Of a DNA stretch of 64,000 nucleotides, positions 1 to 7,860 are shown piece by piece. Source of the stretch: Salipiger bermudensis HTCC2601 (GTDB taxonomy: Bacteria; Pseudomonadota; Alphaproteobacteria; Rhodobacterales; Rhodobacteraceae); NCBI RefSeq assembly GCF_000153725.1, contig NZ_DS022278.1, positions 39,798 through 103,797 on the forward strand, in the 5' to 3' direction. The notes beneath the pieces were generated by a model. The model saw only the letters and a program-made list of their open reading frames with translations, made no database searches and was not told the DNA's origin. A program made the translations under genes and the position numbers. Positions within the stretch are counted from its first letter, which is position 1. The number at the start of each line of letters is the position of its first letter.

Positions 1-802
1 GTTATCGACGTGGATGCTATGCGGTTTACCTGCGCGGGCCAAGGAACATTGCGCACCAATCCGCCAGAAGTTCCGCCTTGGGGGCCACAGCCTGTGTCAG
101 GCAAAGCGCCACCGACAGACGCGAAGGTGCCTCGAGAGAGGTGTAATATCCGGTCACCATCCGCGTTGCGACGTCGATCGCCAGCGTGACCCAAGGCCGC
201 CCAATTGGTTTGCGTTCAAAACTGTCGACGAGAATGATGTCCGCAGGCGTATGGTCGATTTGCACGACCTCCAGTGGCCGGTTTGCCTTGTTGTCGCCTA
301 CGACCGGCGCAAATTTCTGGCGGGCCGCCTTTGCGCCTTCGCGTGCCTTGGCAATTTCACGGGCATCCATTGCATCCAGCCTGCGCTGAACCGTCCGACG
401 TGTCGGCGGTTGCAAGCCCTGCTGCCAGCACGCGCTTCGGATTTCTGTCACGATGCGCGACAGGCTTGGGCGTTCCCGCCGTAAGAAATAACGGCGAAGA
501 TGTTCTTCGATCACCGCTTCCACCTTGCCGGATATCAAGGTTGTACCAGTCGGGCGGCCCCGTTTCCGAGAAGCCAGCGCGCTGGTGCGCCCACCCTCTT
601 CGGCCAGACGCTTTATCCAGCGCCAGACAGTCGCCCTGCTGACACCAAGCTCCCAAACGGCGTCATTGATGCCACTTTCCAGACTGCCAGTTCCTTTGAG
701 ATATGCCTGAACAAGCGGACGCAGAACGGCCGCCCTGCGCGCCTCCTCAGCACCAGCGGCAACGAAGTCTTCGCGATCATCATCCATCAATATTTGCCAC
801 AC
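1..802 (-). pseudogene. tniA: tniA transposase, N-terminal part, frameshifted
   Basis: The 5' part of a Mu/retroviral-integrase-type transposase. Residues 1 to about 245 are identical to the intact 549-aa TniA at 31530-33179, including the first catalytic Asp in the DHTPAD segment. Relative to that copy, one C is missing from a CCC run near base 30 and one T from a TT near base 60. The first shift encountered in translation replaces the expected continuation with a short false tail that stops at base 26. Both losses are in homopolymers close to the window edge, so either real decay or base-calling error is possible. The gene continues off the left edge. Confidence 0.75.
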
Positions 803-819
803 GAAGCTGCGAACCCTGT

Positions 820-933
820 CTCAGGTTTAAGGGCAAAAATATCGGATTTAAAGGCAAAATATCATATTTAAGGGCAAAGCAAGGCCGTTGATTTCGTTGG
901 ATTTCTCATCTCACAATTAAGGGCTACGCGACA
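820..933. repeat. Transposon left end: terminal inverted repeat plus internal transposase-site repeats
   Basis: Read inward from 933 on the minus strand, the end starts TGTCGCGTAGCCCTTAA and then carries three more copies of a TGCCYTTAAA-type repeat within about 115 bp. Arrays of short repeats at the ends are typical transposase-binding sites in Tn7/Tn5053-type elements. The same array occurs at 33197-33310. Confidence 0.75.
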
Positions 934-1579
934 CCAGGCCTTCGTCCATCAGACGATAGATCTCGGTCAGCATGGCGAACTGGATCCGGTTCACAAGAAA
1001 GCCTGGACGTTCGAGGATCGCGACACCGACATGTTCGATGTTCTGCACCAGCATGCGGCTCCATGCCACCAACTCCGCTGGCGTATCGGCCGCATGGATC
1101 AACTCGATTACGGGAACGATATGACCCGGAGTAACATAGTGAATGCCCATCATCCGCTCTTTGCGTGTCATTTGAGCGGCGATGTCGGAGATTAGGAAGG
1201 ACGAGGTATTGGTCGCCAGCACCACGTTTTCCGGACAGATCCTTTCGAGTTCCGCGAACAGGGCCTGTTTGACTTCCAGGGATTCCTGCACTGCTTCATG
1301 CACGAGGAAGACCCCTTCGATCGCGCTCGCAAGATCCGGCTCAAGTGTCACTCCGGCTAGCATGGCCTCCGATGCATCCGAATCCTCGACCAGTCCTGCC
1401 GCGATCGGGCGGGCCCGCTCTACGTAAGTGTCAAGCATGGTCTGATTGCTGTCGCAGATCACCGCATCATAGCCGTGATGCGCATAGAGTGTCGCGATGA
1501 CACATCCCATGAATCCGGCCCCGACGACGCAAATCCTACCGGACCCGGGCGGCTCCGTACCGAACGCAAATTCCTTCAA
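917..1579 (-). pseudogene. 3-hydroxyacyl-CoA dehydrogenase, truncated by transposon end
   Basis: This encodes the NAD-binding domain of the 3-hydroxyacyl-CoA dehydrogenase family. The Rossmann motif VVGAGFMG lies near residue 20, an NTSSF segment near residue 124, and GIHYVTPGH follows. Members normally have a C-terminal helical domain and run to about 290-320 residues. Here the native sequence ends at base 934 (MDEGLVS) and the transposon tip supplies three residues and the stop, leaving 220 aa, so the protein is probably inactive. It is divergent from the LysR gene at 1857, which may have controlled it. The substrate is unknown; a role in acyl-CoA or hydroxyacid oxidation next to the catabolic genes is inference. 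Confidence 0.8.
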
Positions 1580-1856
1580 ACTTTCCTCCTCCCTTCAAAT
1601 GGTATGAACCTTCGACTCTTCTGGACGACAGGCTTCTAGCCGACTGTATCACTCGAGCCGCTGCGATAGCCGCGCAAGGATCAGGAATGTTCCGATTGTG
1701 CGATGCCGAGCGGTCTCGGGTCCAATACGCAAACGTCGACAATATATATGGCTATGGTTATGATTTAATGCCGGGCACTCAATCAATAGAGTTGATTCCT
1801 GAACTTGCCCGACTGATTTATTGTGGTTTTGGTATGCTTCCGAGCCATCAAACCGG

Positions 1857-2846
1857 ATGCCTGACACGGGAGAACAGGAATTGCGCAAAGATCGGCCAGA
1901 AGAACCGAACGACACGCCGTCGAAAGACTTGCTTCGGTCGCGCAATCTCACGCTGCACAAGCTGCACGTCTTTTGCACGATCGCCAAATTCAACAGTGTA
2001 ACCCGCGCGGCGGAGTATTTGAATATTGCGCAACCCGCAGTAACCGCCCACCTGCGCAGTCTTGAGAAGAGCCTTGGTGTCAAGTTGGTGCGCAAGGCCG
2101 GGCGCAACATCGAACTGACACATGCCGGGCGTCGCACTCTTGCCTGGGCGAAGGAAACTATTCAGCGCAGCTCAGATATGTTTCTTGACCTCGCAGACAT
2201 CAAGAAAGGTCTGATTGGCCGAACGCGGATCGCCTCGTCGATGGTGGCCGGCACCTACAAGTTGTCTGAAACTATAATTGCGTTCAAAAAGGAATTCCCA
2301 TCGGCCAGGATTTCGGTGTCGATGGCCAGCCCCTACCTGGCCACGGAATCAGTTCTGCTTGGGGATTGCGACTTCGGTATCACTTTGGTTGATCACAATC
2401 GCGACACCTCACGGTTGGAAATCGAATTGCTCTGGCGCGAGCCGCTTTATCTGGTGGCCGCGATAGAGAGCCGACTGGTCGGCGATGTCGCTTACATCGA
2501 TGAGCTAGGGACATTGCCGCTGATCACCCCGCCGAAGGGGCAAATGGCTCGAGAACTCATCGATGAGGTGCTGCGCGCCGCTGGGGTCGTGAGAACCAAC
2601 AGCGTACTGGCCTTCGGGCATCCCGAGCCGATCTTAAATGCGATCCGCGCCGATGTCGGGGCCGGTTTCGTCTTCAAGAGCGCATTGCCGAGGGACCCAG
2701 AGGTGTCAGGGCTTCGCCTTGTGCATACACCAGAGCTGGAAATTGCGATGCCGCTGTTCCTGGTCTACGACAAGAAGACGGTGTTCTCCGCGCCGCAAAT
2801 TCAGCTCATGGACCGAATCCGTCAATCCTTCGCCGAGCCTGCATGA
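1857..2846 (+). CDS. LysR-family transcriptional regulator
   Basis: A 329-aa LysR-type regulator. The N-terminal winged helix-turn-helix is clear around residues 30-90 (LTLHKLHVFCTIAKFNSVTRAAEYLNIAQPAVTAHLRSLE, split here: LTLHKLHVFCTIAKF, then NSVTRAAEYLNIAQPAV). An effector-binding domain follows, with IASSMVAGTYKL at its start. The ATG at 1857 is preferred over an in-frame TTG at 1821. It is transcribed away from the truncated dehydrogenase at 917-1579 across a 277-bp gap, the usual arrangement for a LysR regulator and its target. The effector is unknown. No copy of the island's MarR-type operator was seen in the gap. Confidence 0.85.
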   Translation: MPDTGEQELRKDRPEEPNDTPSKDLLRSRNLTLHKLHVFCTIAKFNSVTRAAEYLNIAQPAVTAHLRSLEKSLGVKLVRKAGRNIELTHAGRRTLAWAKETIQRSSDMFLDLADIKKGLIGRTRIASSMVAGTYKLSETIIAFKKEFPSARISVSMASPYLATESVLLGDCDFGITLVDHNRDTSRLEIELLWREPLYLVAAIESRLVGDVAYIDELGTLPLITPPKGQMARELIDEVLRAAGVVRTNSVLAFGHPEPILNAIRADVGAGFVFKSALPRDPEVSGLRLVHTPELEIAMPLFLVYDKKTVFSAPQIQLMDRIRQSFAEPA

Positions 2847-2925
2847 TCATGGACAGAAGGCTCCGCGCGGGGGACGACACTGCTAGCCACGCAAAGGACG
2901 CCCTCCGAAAGGCGCGACGATGCGG

Positions 2926-3750
2926 TCAGTGGGACATGAACACCGGCACTTGGCTGTTCCTGATGACTTCGTGGGTAACGCCACCGAACAGGTCTTGTGA
3001 GAATTTGCTGTGTTCGTAAGCCCCCATCACGATCAACTTTGCCCCCAACTCGGCAGCGGTCCGTTGAATAACGTCGGCTATGCCGTTCTTGCCTTTGGGG
3101 CGCTCGACCTGTTCCACGTCAACACCATGGCGTTGGAGGTGGGTGACAATGTCTGTTCCTTCGGGCATTTTCGGCAGGCTCGCGCCAACGCTCAAGATCG
3201 TGACCTTGCGCGGTCTCTCCTCCAAGATCGTCATTGCGTCGTTGAGCGCTCGGGCTGCCGAGCGCTTTCCGTCCCAGGCGACGAGAGCATGTGAACCGAG
3301 TTTGTCAGTAGAGTATCCATTGGGTACAACAAGGACTGGGCGGCCGCTTTGTAGTGCCATAAGATCTGGGTTCACAGCGCGAAATTCATCGGTAGGAAGG
3401 TTCGATTGGTAGCCTGTCACCACAAAATCAAAATTACGTGCGATTTCGGGCAAACTTAACTTTCCGATCTCGCTTGGCATAACAAAACGCGACCGTTCGG
3501 CCACTCCTGCCGAAGAAGCTTGCTCCTCAAAAAAGGCTCGAGCAGCTTCGATTTTCTCATTTCGCACATTTCCGAGCTTGTCGAGAAGTTCCTCGGTCAG
3601 GCCGAGAACATGTTCGAAGTAGGAAGAAGTGCTGCCATAAACCGCCGTCAGCCATGCATCGTGCTTGGCCGCAATTTTTGTCGCATGACCTACGCCACTC
3701 GGGAATCCAGCACTCCCGGAATGCGTAATAAGGATATTCTTGATGCTCAT
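2926..3750 (-). CDS. Universal stress protein, tandem UspA domains
   Basis: A 274-aa cytoplasmic protein with two UspA folds. The second half carries the nucleotide-binding signature: VMGAYEHSKFSQDLFGG followed by a VTHEVIRNSQVPVF strand. Tandem Usp proteins bind ATP or act as stress sensors; the client here is unknown. It stands alone on the minus strand. Its upstream region holds two copies of the operator shared across the phthalate island (3796-3840), so it is probably induced with the catabolic genes. Aromatic catabolic clusters often include such a gene. Confidence 0.85.
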   Translation of the reverse strand: MSIKNILITHSGSAGFPSGVGHATKIAAKHDAWLTAVYGSTSSYFEHVLGLTEELLDKLGNVRNEKIEAARAFFEEQASSAGVAERSRFVMPSEIGKLSLPEIARNFDFVVTGYQSNLPTDEFRAVNPDLMALQSGRPVLVVPNGYSTDKLGSHALVAWDGKRSAARALNDAMTILEERPRKVTILSVGASLPKMPEGTDIVTHLQRHGVDVEQVERPKGKNGIADVIQRTAAELGAKLIVMGAYEHSKFSQDLFGGVTHEVIRNSQVPVFMSH

Positions 3751-3795
3751 CTTCGCCTCACTGATCGAACGCTAAGACATGCTATCATTTGACTA

Positions 3796-3840
3796 CTTAG
3801 ATGTCTATGTTTTTTGCCGCGCTTCAAGAGATAGCTAGGT
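3796..3840 (-). promoter_or_regulatory. MarR-type operator region upstream of universal stress protein
   Basis: The 12-mer TTAGATGTCTAT lies at 3797-3808, with perfect core inverted repeat TAGA-TG-TCTA. A weaker copy, AGATAGCTA, lies at about 3829-3839. Both match the motif found at other promoters of the island. The nearest start codon is 3750 on the minus strand. Confidence 0.6.
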
Positions 3841-3883
3841 CGCGATAACCGCCAGACATACTGCGTGCCGTTCAAGCATGAAA

Positions 3884-3914
3884 GAGGCCACCCGGATGTT
3901 CTCCGGGCAGCCTC
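3884..3914 (-). terminator. Probable intrinsic terminator of the amidohydrolase operon
   Basis: GAGGC and GCCTC arms enclose an inner CCGGA/TCCGG stem, forming a long hairpin about 50 bp beyond the amidohydrolase stop. On the minus strand it is followed by a short TTTC run. It separates this operon from the Usp gene. Confidence 0.55.
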
Positions 3915-3965
3915 GCAGTGATCCGTATATGCGTGTCCTGTTGAAGACGGACGACGAGAACGGCG

Positions 3966-5204
3966 TCAACCTTTGGCGTTTGCCTCCAGTTTCCACTCGG
4001 ACATAACTGGGTCAAGATTGAACAGTTTCTGCGCGTTTCCACCTAGAATGCTCCGCTTGGCCTTCTCGTCCAAGAACGGAAGGTCATAGATCGTGCTCGG
4101 AAGATCCATATCCCAATGCGGATAGTCGGACGAATAGAGCAACTGCGATTCTGCGTTTATCATCTTGAAGGTGACTTCCAAGGCTTCGCGGTTGTCCACC
4201 AGCTCCATCGGCTGCGTAGAGTAGTACATCTCACGCATGTAATCGCTGGGTTTTTTCTTCAAGAGCGGAGCATCGGACGTACGCATCATGTACTCGTTGT
4301 CCAGCCGTTGCATCAGGAAAGGAACCCAAGCCAGACCACTTTCGATCCACATGGTTTTCAGCTTTGGAAAACGCTCGGGCATGCCGTTCATAACCCAGTT
4401 GGTCATGTGGATGATGTTACAGAAGCTGAAACCAAGCGCGTGAACTGAGATAAACTTGTTCAGCTGTGCCAACGAGGTGTCGGCCCAGTGATAAGCCGCG
4501 TGGAAGCCAAGAGGCATTCCATGCTCTTCCAGTTTGGCATAAATACGCATGTTTGCGCTGTCATGCACTGGCCGCTTGAGATACCCAGTCGAAAGGAACC
4601 CAACGACGCCTTTCTTTTCGGCGAACTCGTCAATCATCTTCTCGGCTTCGTGCGGCTCGTTCATGGGCAGATAGACCATGGATACGAGGCGATTGTCTTC
4701 TTCAAGAATGCGCTCGCTCAGCCAACGGTTATAGGCGCGGGCCATTGCCACCTCGACCTCGACTTGGGGGTGCGTTGCCAACAACAGCATTGGGGTTGGG
4801 AAAAGGCACGCCATATCCGTACCCATCGCGTCCATCCAGCGCCGTGCCAAAGTGATGTCGCGGTGTGGTTCTTCGGGGACAATTTCCTTGTTCCGACCCG
4901 CATAGCGCGTCACGCGCCCAGCCATGTCCTGCGAACCGATCGCCTGCGGAATAAGGCCGGCGCGGCCAACGTTACCGGCTGACAAGCCAAGATGGCGCAT
5001 CACCGGGTCGTCCATGTATTGCAGGATTTCCGGCAAGGCCTCAGTCTCATAGTGGTGGCTGTCCACATCGCAAATGAAGAAGTCTTTGTAATTACGGTCT
5101 TCCGCTTGCTTACGTGCGTTCTTCAGCAGCTTGCTGGTGTTAAATTCCTGTATCGCCGGATCGTTATCCGAGCTGTAGTTCATCGTGTTGCCCGTCAAAG
5201 ACAT
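3966..5204 (-). CDS. Amidohydrolase-family (amidohydrolase_2 / ACMSD-like) metal-dependent hydrolase or decarboxylase
   Basis: A 412-aa TIM-barrel amidohydrolase. Candidate metal ligands are DVDSHHYE near the N-terminus, GFHAAYHW mid-protein and SSDYPHWD near the C-terminus. This pattern is shared by ACMSD/gamma-resorcylate decarboxylases and by related hydrolases, so C-C cleavage and hydrolysis are both possible. The ATG at 5204 follows a GGGGAGAGAG ribosome site. It is the last gene of an operon with a small unknown protein and a Rieske ferredoxin, ending at the terminator at 3884-3914. The promoter carries the island operator, so the substrate is probably an aromatic acid or a ring-cleavage product; this is inference. 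Confidence 0.75.
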   Translation of the reverse strand: MSLTGNTMNYSSDNDPAIQEFNTSKLLKNARKQAEDRNYKDFFICDVDSHHYETEALPEILQYMDDPVMRHLGLSAGNVGRAGLIPQAIGSQDMAGRVTRYAGRNKEIVPEEPHRDITLARRWMDAMGTDMACLFPTPMLLLATHPQVEVEVAMARAYNRWLSERILEEDNRLVSMVYLPMNEPHEAEKMIDEFAEKKGVVGFLSTGYLKRPVHDSANMRIYAKLEEHGMPLGFHAAYHWADTSLAQLNKFISVHALGFSFCNIIHMTNWVMNGMPERFPKLKTMWIESGLAWVPFLMQRLDNEYMMRTSDAPLLKKKPSDYMREMYYSTQPMELVDNREALEVTFKMINAESQLLYSSDYPHWDMDLPSTIYDLPFLDEKAKRSILGGNAQKLFNLDPVMSEWKLEANAKG

Positions 5205-5224
5205 TTTATCTCTCTCCCCTCGTG

Positions 5225-5524
5225 TTACGGATTCAGCGTCTGCCACATGCCCAACTCGAACACCGCCATATCGGCGGCATCGAGAATGCCGGTCGCGGCG
5301 ATGGCGACAGCTGTCGCCGAGACATCGTTGTCTCGTGGGAATGCGGGCAAGCCGTCATTGGTTTCGCGAAGTTTCGCATATGCGGTCACAGCGTGTGAAA
5401 GCAGCGCCTGAAGTTGCTCGGCGCGCAGGCCACTGCTTTCGGGGTTGCGCAGTGCATTCAGGACAGCATCGACCGATGCCTCCAGAGCAGGAGCTTCAGC
5501 GGCTATCTGGTCAAACTTCGACAT
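5225..5524 (-). CDS. Small hypothetical protein between ferredoxin and amidohydrolase
   Basis: A 99-aa soluble, mostly helical, Ala-rich acidic protein that I do not recognise. The chosen start (MSKFDQ, 5524) overlaps the end of the Rieske ferredoxin gene by 14 bp, and the stop is about 20 bp before the amidohydrolase start, so the three genes look translationally coupled. There are no Cys-pair motifs, membrane segment or signal peptide. It may be a subunit or accessory factor of the amidohydrolase or its redox partner, but the sequence itself shows no function. Confidence 0.6.
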   Translation of the reverse strand: MSKFDQIAAEAPALEASVDAVLNALRNPESSGLRAEQLQALLSHAVTAYAKLRETNDGLPAFPRDNDVSATAVAIAATGILDAADMAVFELGMWQTLNP

Positions 5525-5876
5525 AGACCTCACCTCCTCTTTCCACCACGTTGTAACGTTTCATTTTGTACTTTGGATCGCCAACGGCTTCGCCCGTCGC
5601 AATCTTGAATTCCCAGCCATGCCACGGGCAAACGAAATGCAGTTCGTCTTCGTTGAAGGTCTGCCGGAGCGCGCGCTGCTGGTCGTCGAGTTCGACGCAG
5701 ACCTGCGGCATCTTTAGGCCTTCGCATACCGGGCCACCTTGGTGCGGACACACGTTCTTATATGCAACGATGTCTCCTTTGTGCCGAATGACCCCGATCT
5801 CGACCCCGTCGACCTCGCAAATCTTTGCCGTCTTGTCGCTCAAGTCCGACACCGCACATAGCAATCTTTCTGGCAT
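5511..5876 (-). CDS. Rieske-type [2Fe-2S] ferredoxin
   Basis: A 121-aa single-domain Rieske ferredoxin. Cluster ligands are CPHQGG (about residue 45) and CPWHGWEF (about residue 84), with the two Cys-X-His motifs separated by a somewhat long insert. Such proteins carry electrons from a flavin reductase to a Rieske oxygenase. The ATG at 5876 is preceded by an excellent GGAGGAGC site. The phthalate dioxygenase encoded nearby normally needs only its own FMN/[2Fe-2S] reductase, so this ferredoxin may serve another oxygenase or replace one. It heads the operon with the small protein and the amidohydrolase. Confidence 0.85.
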   Translation of the reverse strand: MPERLLCAVSDLSDKTAKICEVDGVEIGVIRHKGDIVAYKNVCPHQGGPVCEGLKMPQVCVELDDQQRALRQTFNEDELHFVCPWHGWEFKIATGEAVGDPKYKMKRYNVVERGGEVYVEV

Positions 5877-5911
5877 CTTAGCTCCTCCGTCTGTTGCCCA
5901 GTCTTGCTTCA

Positions 5912-5975
5912 AGTTAGTAAGATTGCCTTACTATAAGAGTGGCTTTAGAATTGTCAAGAAATAAGACATCTAAAT
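5912..5975. promoter_or_regulatory. Divergent promoter/operator region, ferredoxin operon and marR
   Basis: On the minus strand TTGACA (5952-5957) and TATAGT are spaced 16 bp, a near-consensus sigma-70 promoter for the ferredoxin operon. Just upstream of the -35, TTAGATGTCTTA (complement of 5963-5974) matches the island operator. Just past the -10 is another inverted repeat, GTAAG-N5-CTTAC. This arrangement suggests that the divergent MarR gene controls both directions. Confidence 0.6.
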
Positions 5976-5991
5976 TAGGGGGGCGCAAATC

Positions 5992-6444
5992 GTGCCGCAA
6001 TCACCTTCTAGGAAACGTGGTCTTGGGGCGTCGCTCCGCCTGGCGCATCATCTTTATGGTAAGCTGCTGCAGGAGCAGTTGCGCGAAACCGGGCTCAGCA
6101 TGGCGCAGTACATTCATCTCCGGTGCCTGAGAGAGGAAGGCAAACTAAAACAATCCGAGCTTTCCGGGTTGCTGGGCATCGAAAAGGCGTCATCTACACG
6201 CGTACTGGACGAGCTCGAAAAGCGAGATCTTATCACGCGTAACCGCAGCCAGTCCGACCGGCGCGTGGTTCATGTCGACCTGACTGACACAGGCCTTCGA
6301 AGGATCGATGGCGCAATGAAATCTGCGCGTCTCGCGGCAGATCACGCCTCGGCGGGATTTGAACCCGACGAGTTGGGTCGCCTTTTCGCTGCGATGGACA
6401 AGCTTCTGGATAATCTCGCAAGCGTGTGTTGCCAGTCCCGCTAA
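5992..6444 (+). CDS. MarR-family transcriptional regulator
   Basis: A 150-aa MarR repressor with winged helix-turn-helix (LKQSELSGLLGIEKASSTRV), wing (RSQSDRRVVHVDLT) and dimerisation helices at both ends. It starts at a GTG. It is divergent from the ferredoxin operon, and the intergenic region holds two inverted repeats. MarR proteins release DNA on binding small phenolic or aromatic acids or CoA thioesters. This is one of two candidates for the repressor that reads the 12-bp operator repeated across the island; the other is at 18104-18619. The stop overlaps the convergent EamA gene by 4 bp. Confidence 0.85.
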   Translation: MPQSPSRKRGLGASLRLAHHLYGKLLQEQLRETGLSMAQYIHLRCLREEGKLKQSELSGLLGIEKASSTRVLDELEKRDLITRNRSQSDRRVVHVDLTDTGLRRIDGAMKSARLAADHASAGFEPDELGRLFAAMDKLLDNLASVCCQSR

Positions 6445-7376
6445 CCAAACCTTGGCGCAAGGGCGAGAAGTGTCACACCGGTCGCGGCCAGTGCAGACGC
6501 CAGGTAGAATCTGGGACCTGGGCGCCGTTCGGTTTTGAAGATATGGCCTGCGAGCCAGGCGGCAAAGAACATCTCGATCGATGACATGATCGCGACGACG
6601 GTCACATCAGTAAATATAAGCGAAAAGAACAGCGCCACTTGTCCAACGGTCATCGAACCGCCAGCCAGAAGTTGCCACCCGCTCGGCCGCTGAATTCGCC
6701 AGGACAGCGCGTTGCGCGATTTGAACCGGAACACCCAGGAGACCGCGAACCACATTAGACCCGTCATCGCACCGATGAACACGCCGGCCAGAGGGTCTGG
6801 CAAAGTCTGCATCGCGAGTTTTCGGGAGACGAAAGAGCCACCATATCCGGCGGCCGACGCTACGGCCATCGCGCGGCCCTTGTTCCTCTCTAGAGGGTCG
6901 GGCTCTCCGACCGCTAAGTCAGAAGCCGATTTGACAGAAGCGCGTGACATCATGACCACCACGCCGCTGGTAACCAGAAAGAAGGCGATGACCACAGGTG
7001 TGGTGATGACCTCACCCAGCAGAAAGAACGCCAACAGCGCCGCAAACACCGGTATCAGGCGTCGGATGAAACCGGTCTCGATGGCTCCGGCAAGCTCTAC
7101 GGAGCGAAACAGCGTAAGACGGCCGACAACGTTGCCAAGCACCCCGGCTGCAACGAAATAGGCCACACCAATGAGTACACCGCGTCCAAGTTCCGGCATC
7201 GTTGGACCCAGGAGCAGCCAAAGCGCCCCGGAGACAACGGCGGTCATCAGCACAGAGATAAGAACGTCGTTGCCGCGGCCCTGAACCGATTGGGAGCTCT
7301 TGGCAATGGAAACCGAACTCAAGGCGTAGCAGAACGCTCCGAACGCGGCCAAGAGGCCACCGAACCCCGCGGTCAT
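6441..7376 (-). CDS. EamA/DMT-superfamily membrane transporter
   Basis: A 311-aa integral membrane protein with about ten hydrophobic segments arranged as two EamA-like halves, the layout of drug/metabolite transporters. The first half contains GRLTLFRSVELAGAIETGFI and the second a GQVALFFSLIFTDVTVV segment, both typical of EamA repeats. It is the last gene of the long minus-strand operon that starts with the dioxygenase reductase at 10965. It could export a toxic intermediate or import an aromatic acid; direction cannot be read from sequence. Confidence 0.75.
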   Translation of the reverse strand: MTAGFGGLLAAFGAFCYALSSVSIAKSSQSVQGRGNDVLISVLMTAVVSGALWLLLGPTMPELGRGVLIGVAYFVAAGVLGNVVGRLTLFRSVELAGAIETGFIRRLIPVFAALLAFFLLGEVITTPVVIAFFLVTSGVVVMMSRASVKSASDLAVGEPDPLERNKGRAMAVASAAGYGGSFVSRKLAMQTLPDPLAGVFIGAMTGLMWFAVSWVFRFKSRNALSWRIQRPSGWQLLAGGSMTVGQVALFFSLIFTDVTVVAIMSSIEMFFAAWLAGHIFKTERRPGPRFYLASALAATGVTLLALAPRFG

Positions 7377-7403
7377 CGCGCCTGTCGGCGCGGATTGTTC
7401 CTG

Positions 7404-7847
7404 CTACTCGTCATGGGCCAGCAACTGATCCAGGAAGTGGCCTGAAGACATAACCTCGCGCATTGGCAGCGTCTCCTGCTGCTCCATCAGCTCGGTAGAA
7501 TAGGTCAACCCTTGGCCGTCCCAGAACCACCAATAGATGATCTTGCCTTGCTTGTCGCGAATCGGCATCCGGAAAATCGGGAAGCTTCTTTCCGAATGCG
7601 GAATGTCCGACCTTCCGGCAAGCGCGTGCTTCAACCCTAACCGATTCAATACCCCCGTTAGGGGGACCATGGCTATCGGTGCGGGTTTTTCGGCCAATAC
7701 AGTCACATTGTCGGGCCGGTGTTCGTAAGACCCCGGGAGGAACTTGACCACGGGAGGATAGCTCGGGTGGGTATGTGTGAGCTGTACGTAAGCCAGCCCC
7801 TTCGTTGTTTCGACCTCGACGATATCTCCGGGTGCGTACTTTTCCAT
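7404..7847 (-). CDS. Hypothetical protein in the phthalate operon
   Basis: A 147-aa soluble protein that I do not recognise. It begins MEKYAPGDIVEVETTKGLAYVQ, which looks like a small beta-barrel opening. A Trp/Tyr-rich strand (IIYWWFWDGQGL) lies at about residues 104-115. There is no signal peptide or membrane segment. It lies 13 bp downstream of the dihydroxyphthalate decarboxylase stop and 27 bp before the EamA start, so it is part of the operon. An immunity-like or ligand-binding fold is possible, but nothing supports a specific role. Confidence 0.6.
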   Translation of the reverse strand: MEKYAPGDIVEVETTKGLAYVQLTHTHPSYPPVVKFLPGSYEHRPDNVTVLAEKPAPIAMVPLTGVLNRLGLKHALAGRSDIPHSERSFPIFRMPIRDKQGKIIYWWFWDGQGLTYSTELMEQQETLPMREVMSSGHFLDQLLAHDE

Positions 7848-7860
7848 TGTGGCGCTCCTC

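Larger units (their letters stand above)
1..933 (-). mobile_element. Left (tniA-side) end of a tni transposon, partial copy
   Basis: This is the tniA end of a transposon of the TniA/TniB/TniQ (Tn5053/Tn402-like) type; the rest lies outside the window. It repeats 32376-33310 essentially base for base in the same orientation, apart from two single-base deletions in the first 62 bases. The outer tip at 933 reads TGTCGCGTAGCCCTTAA on the minus strand, the same tip as the full copy ending at 33310. The end lies inside a 3-hydroxyacyl-CoA dehydrogenase gene, which it truncates. With the full copy it forms long direct repeats around the catabolic island. Confidence 0.85.

Noticed and set aside
934-938. 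CCAGG next to the left transposon tip and also next to the tip at 29805, as a possible target duplication
   Set aside because: The two tips belong to different copies at different loci, and CAGG also precedes 28386. A 5-bp match among a few comparisons can be chance or target preference.
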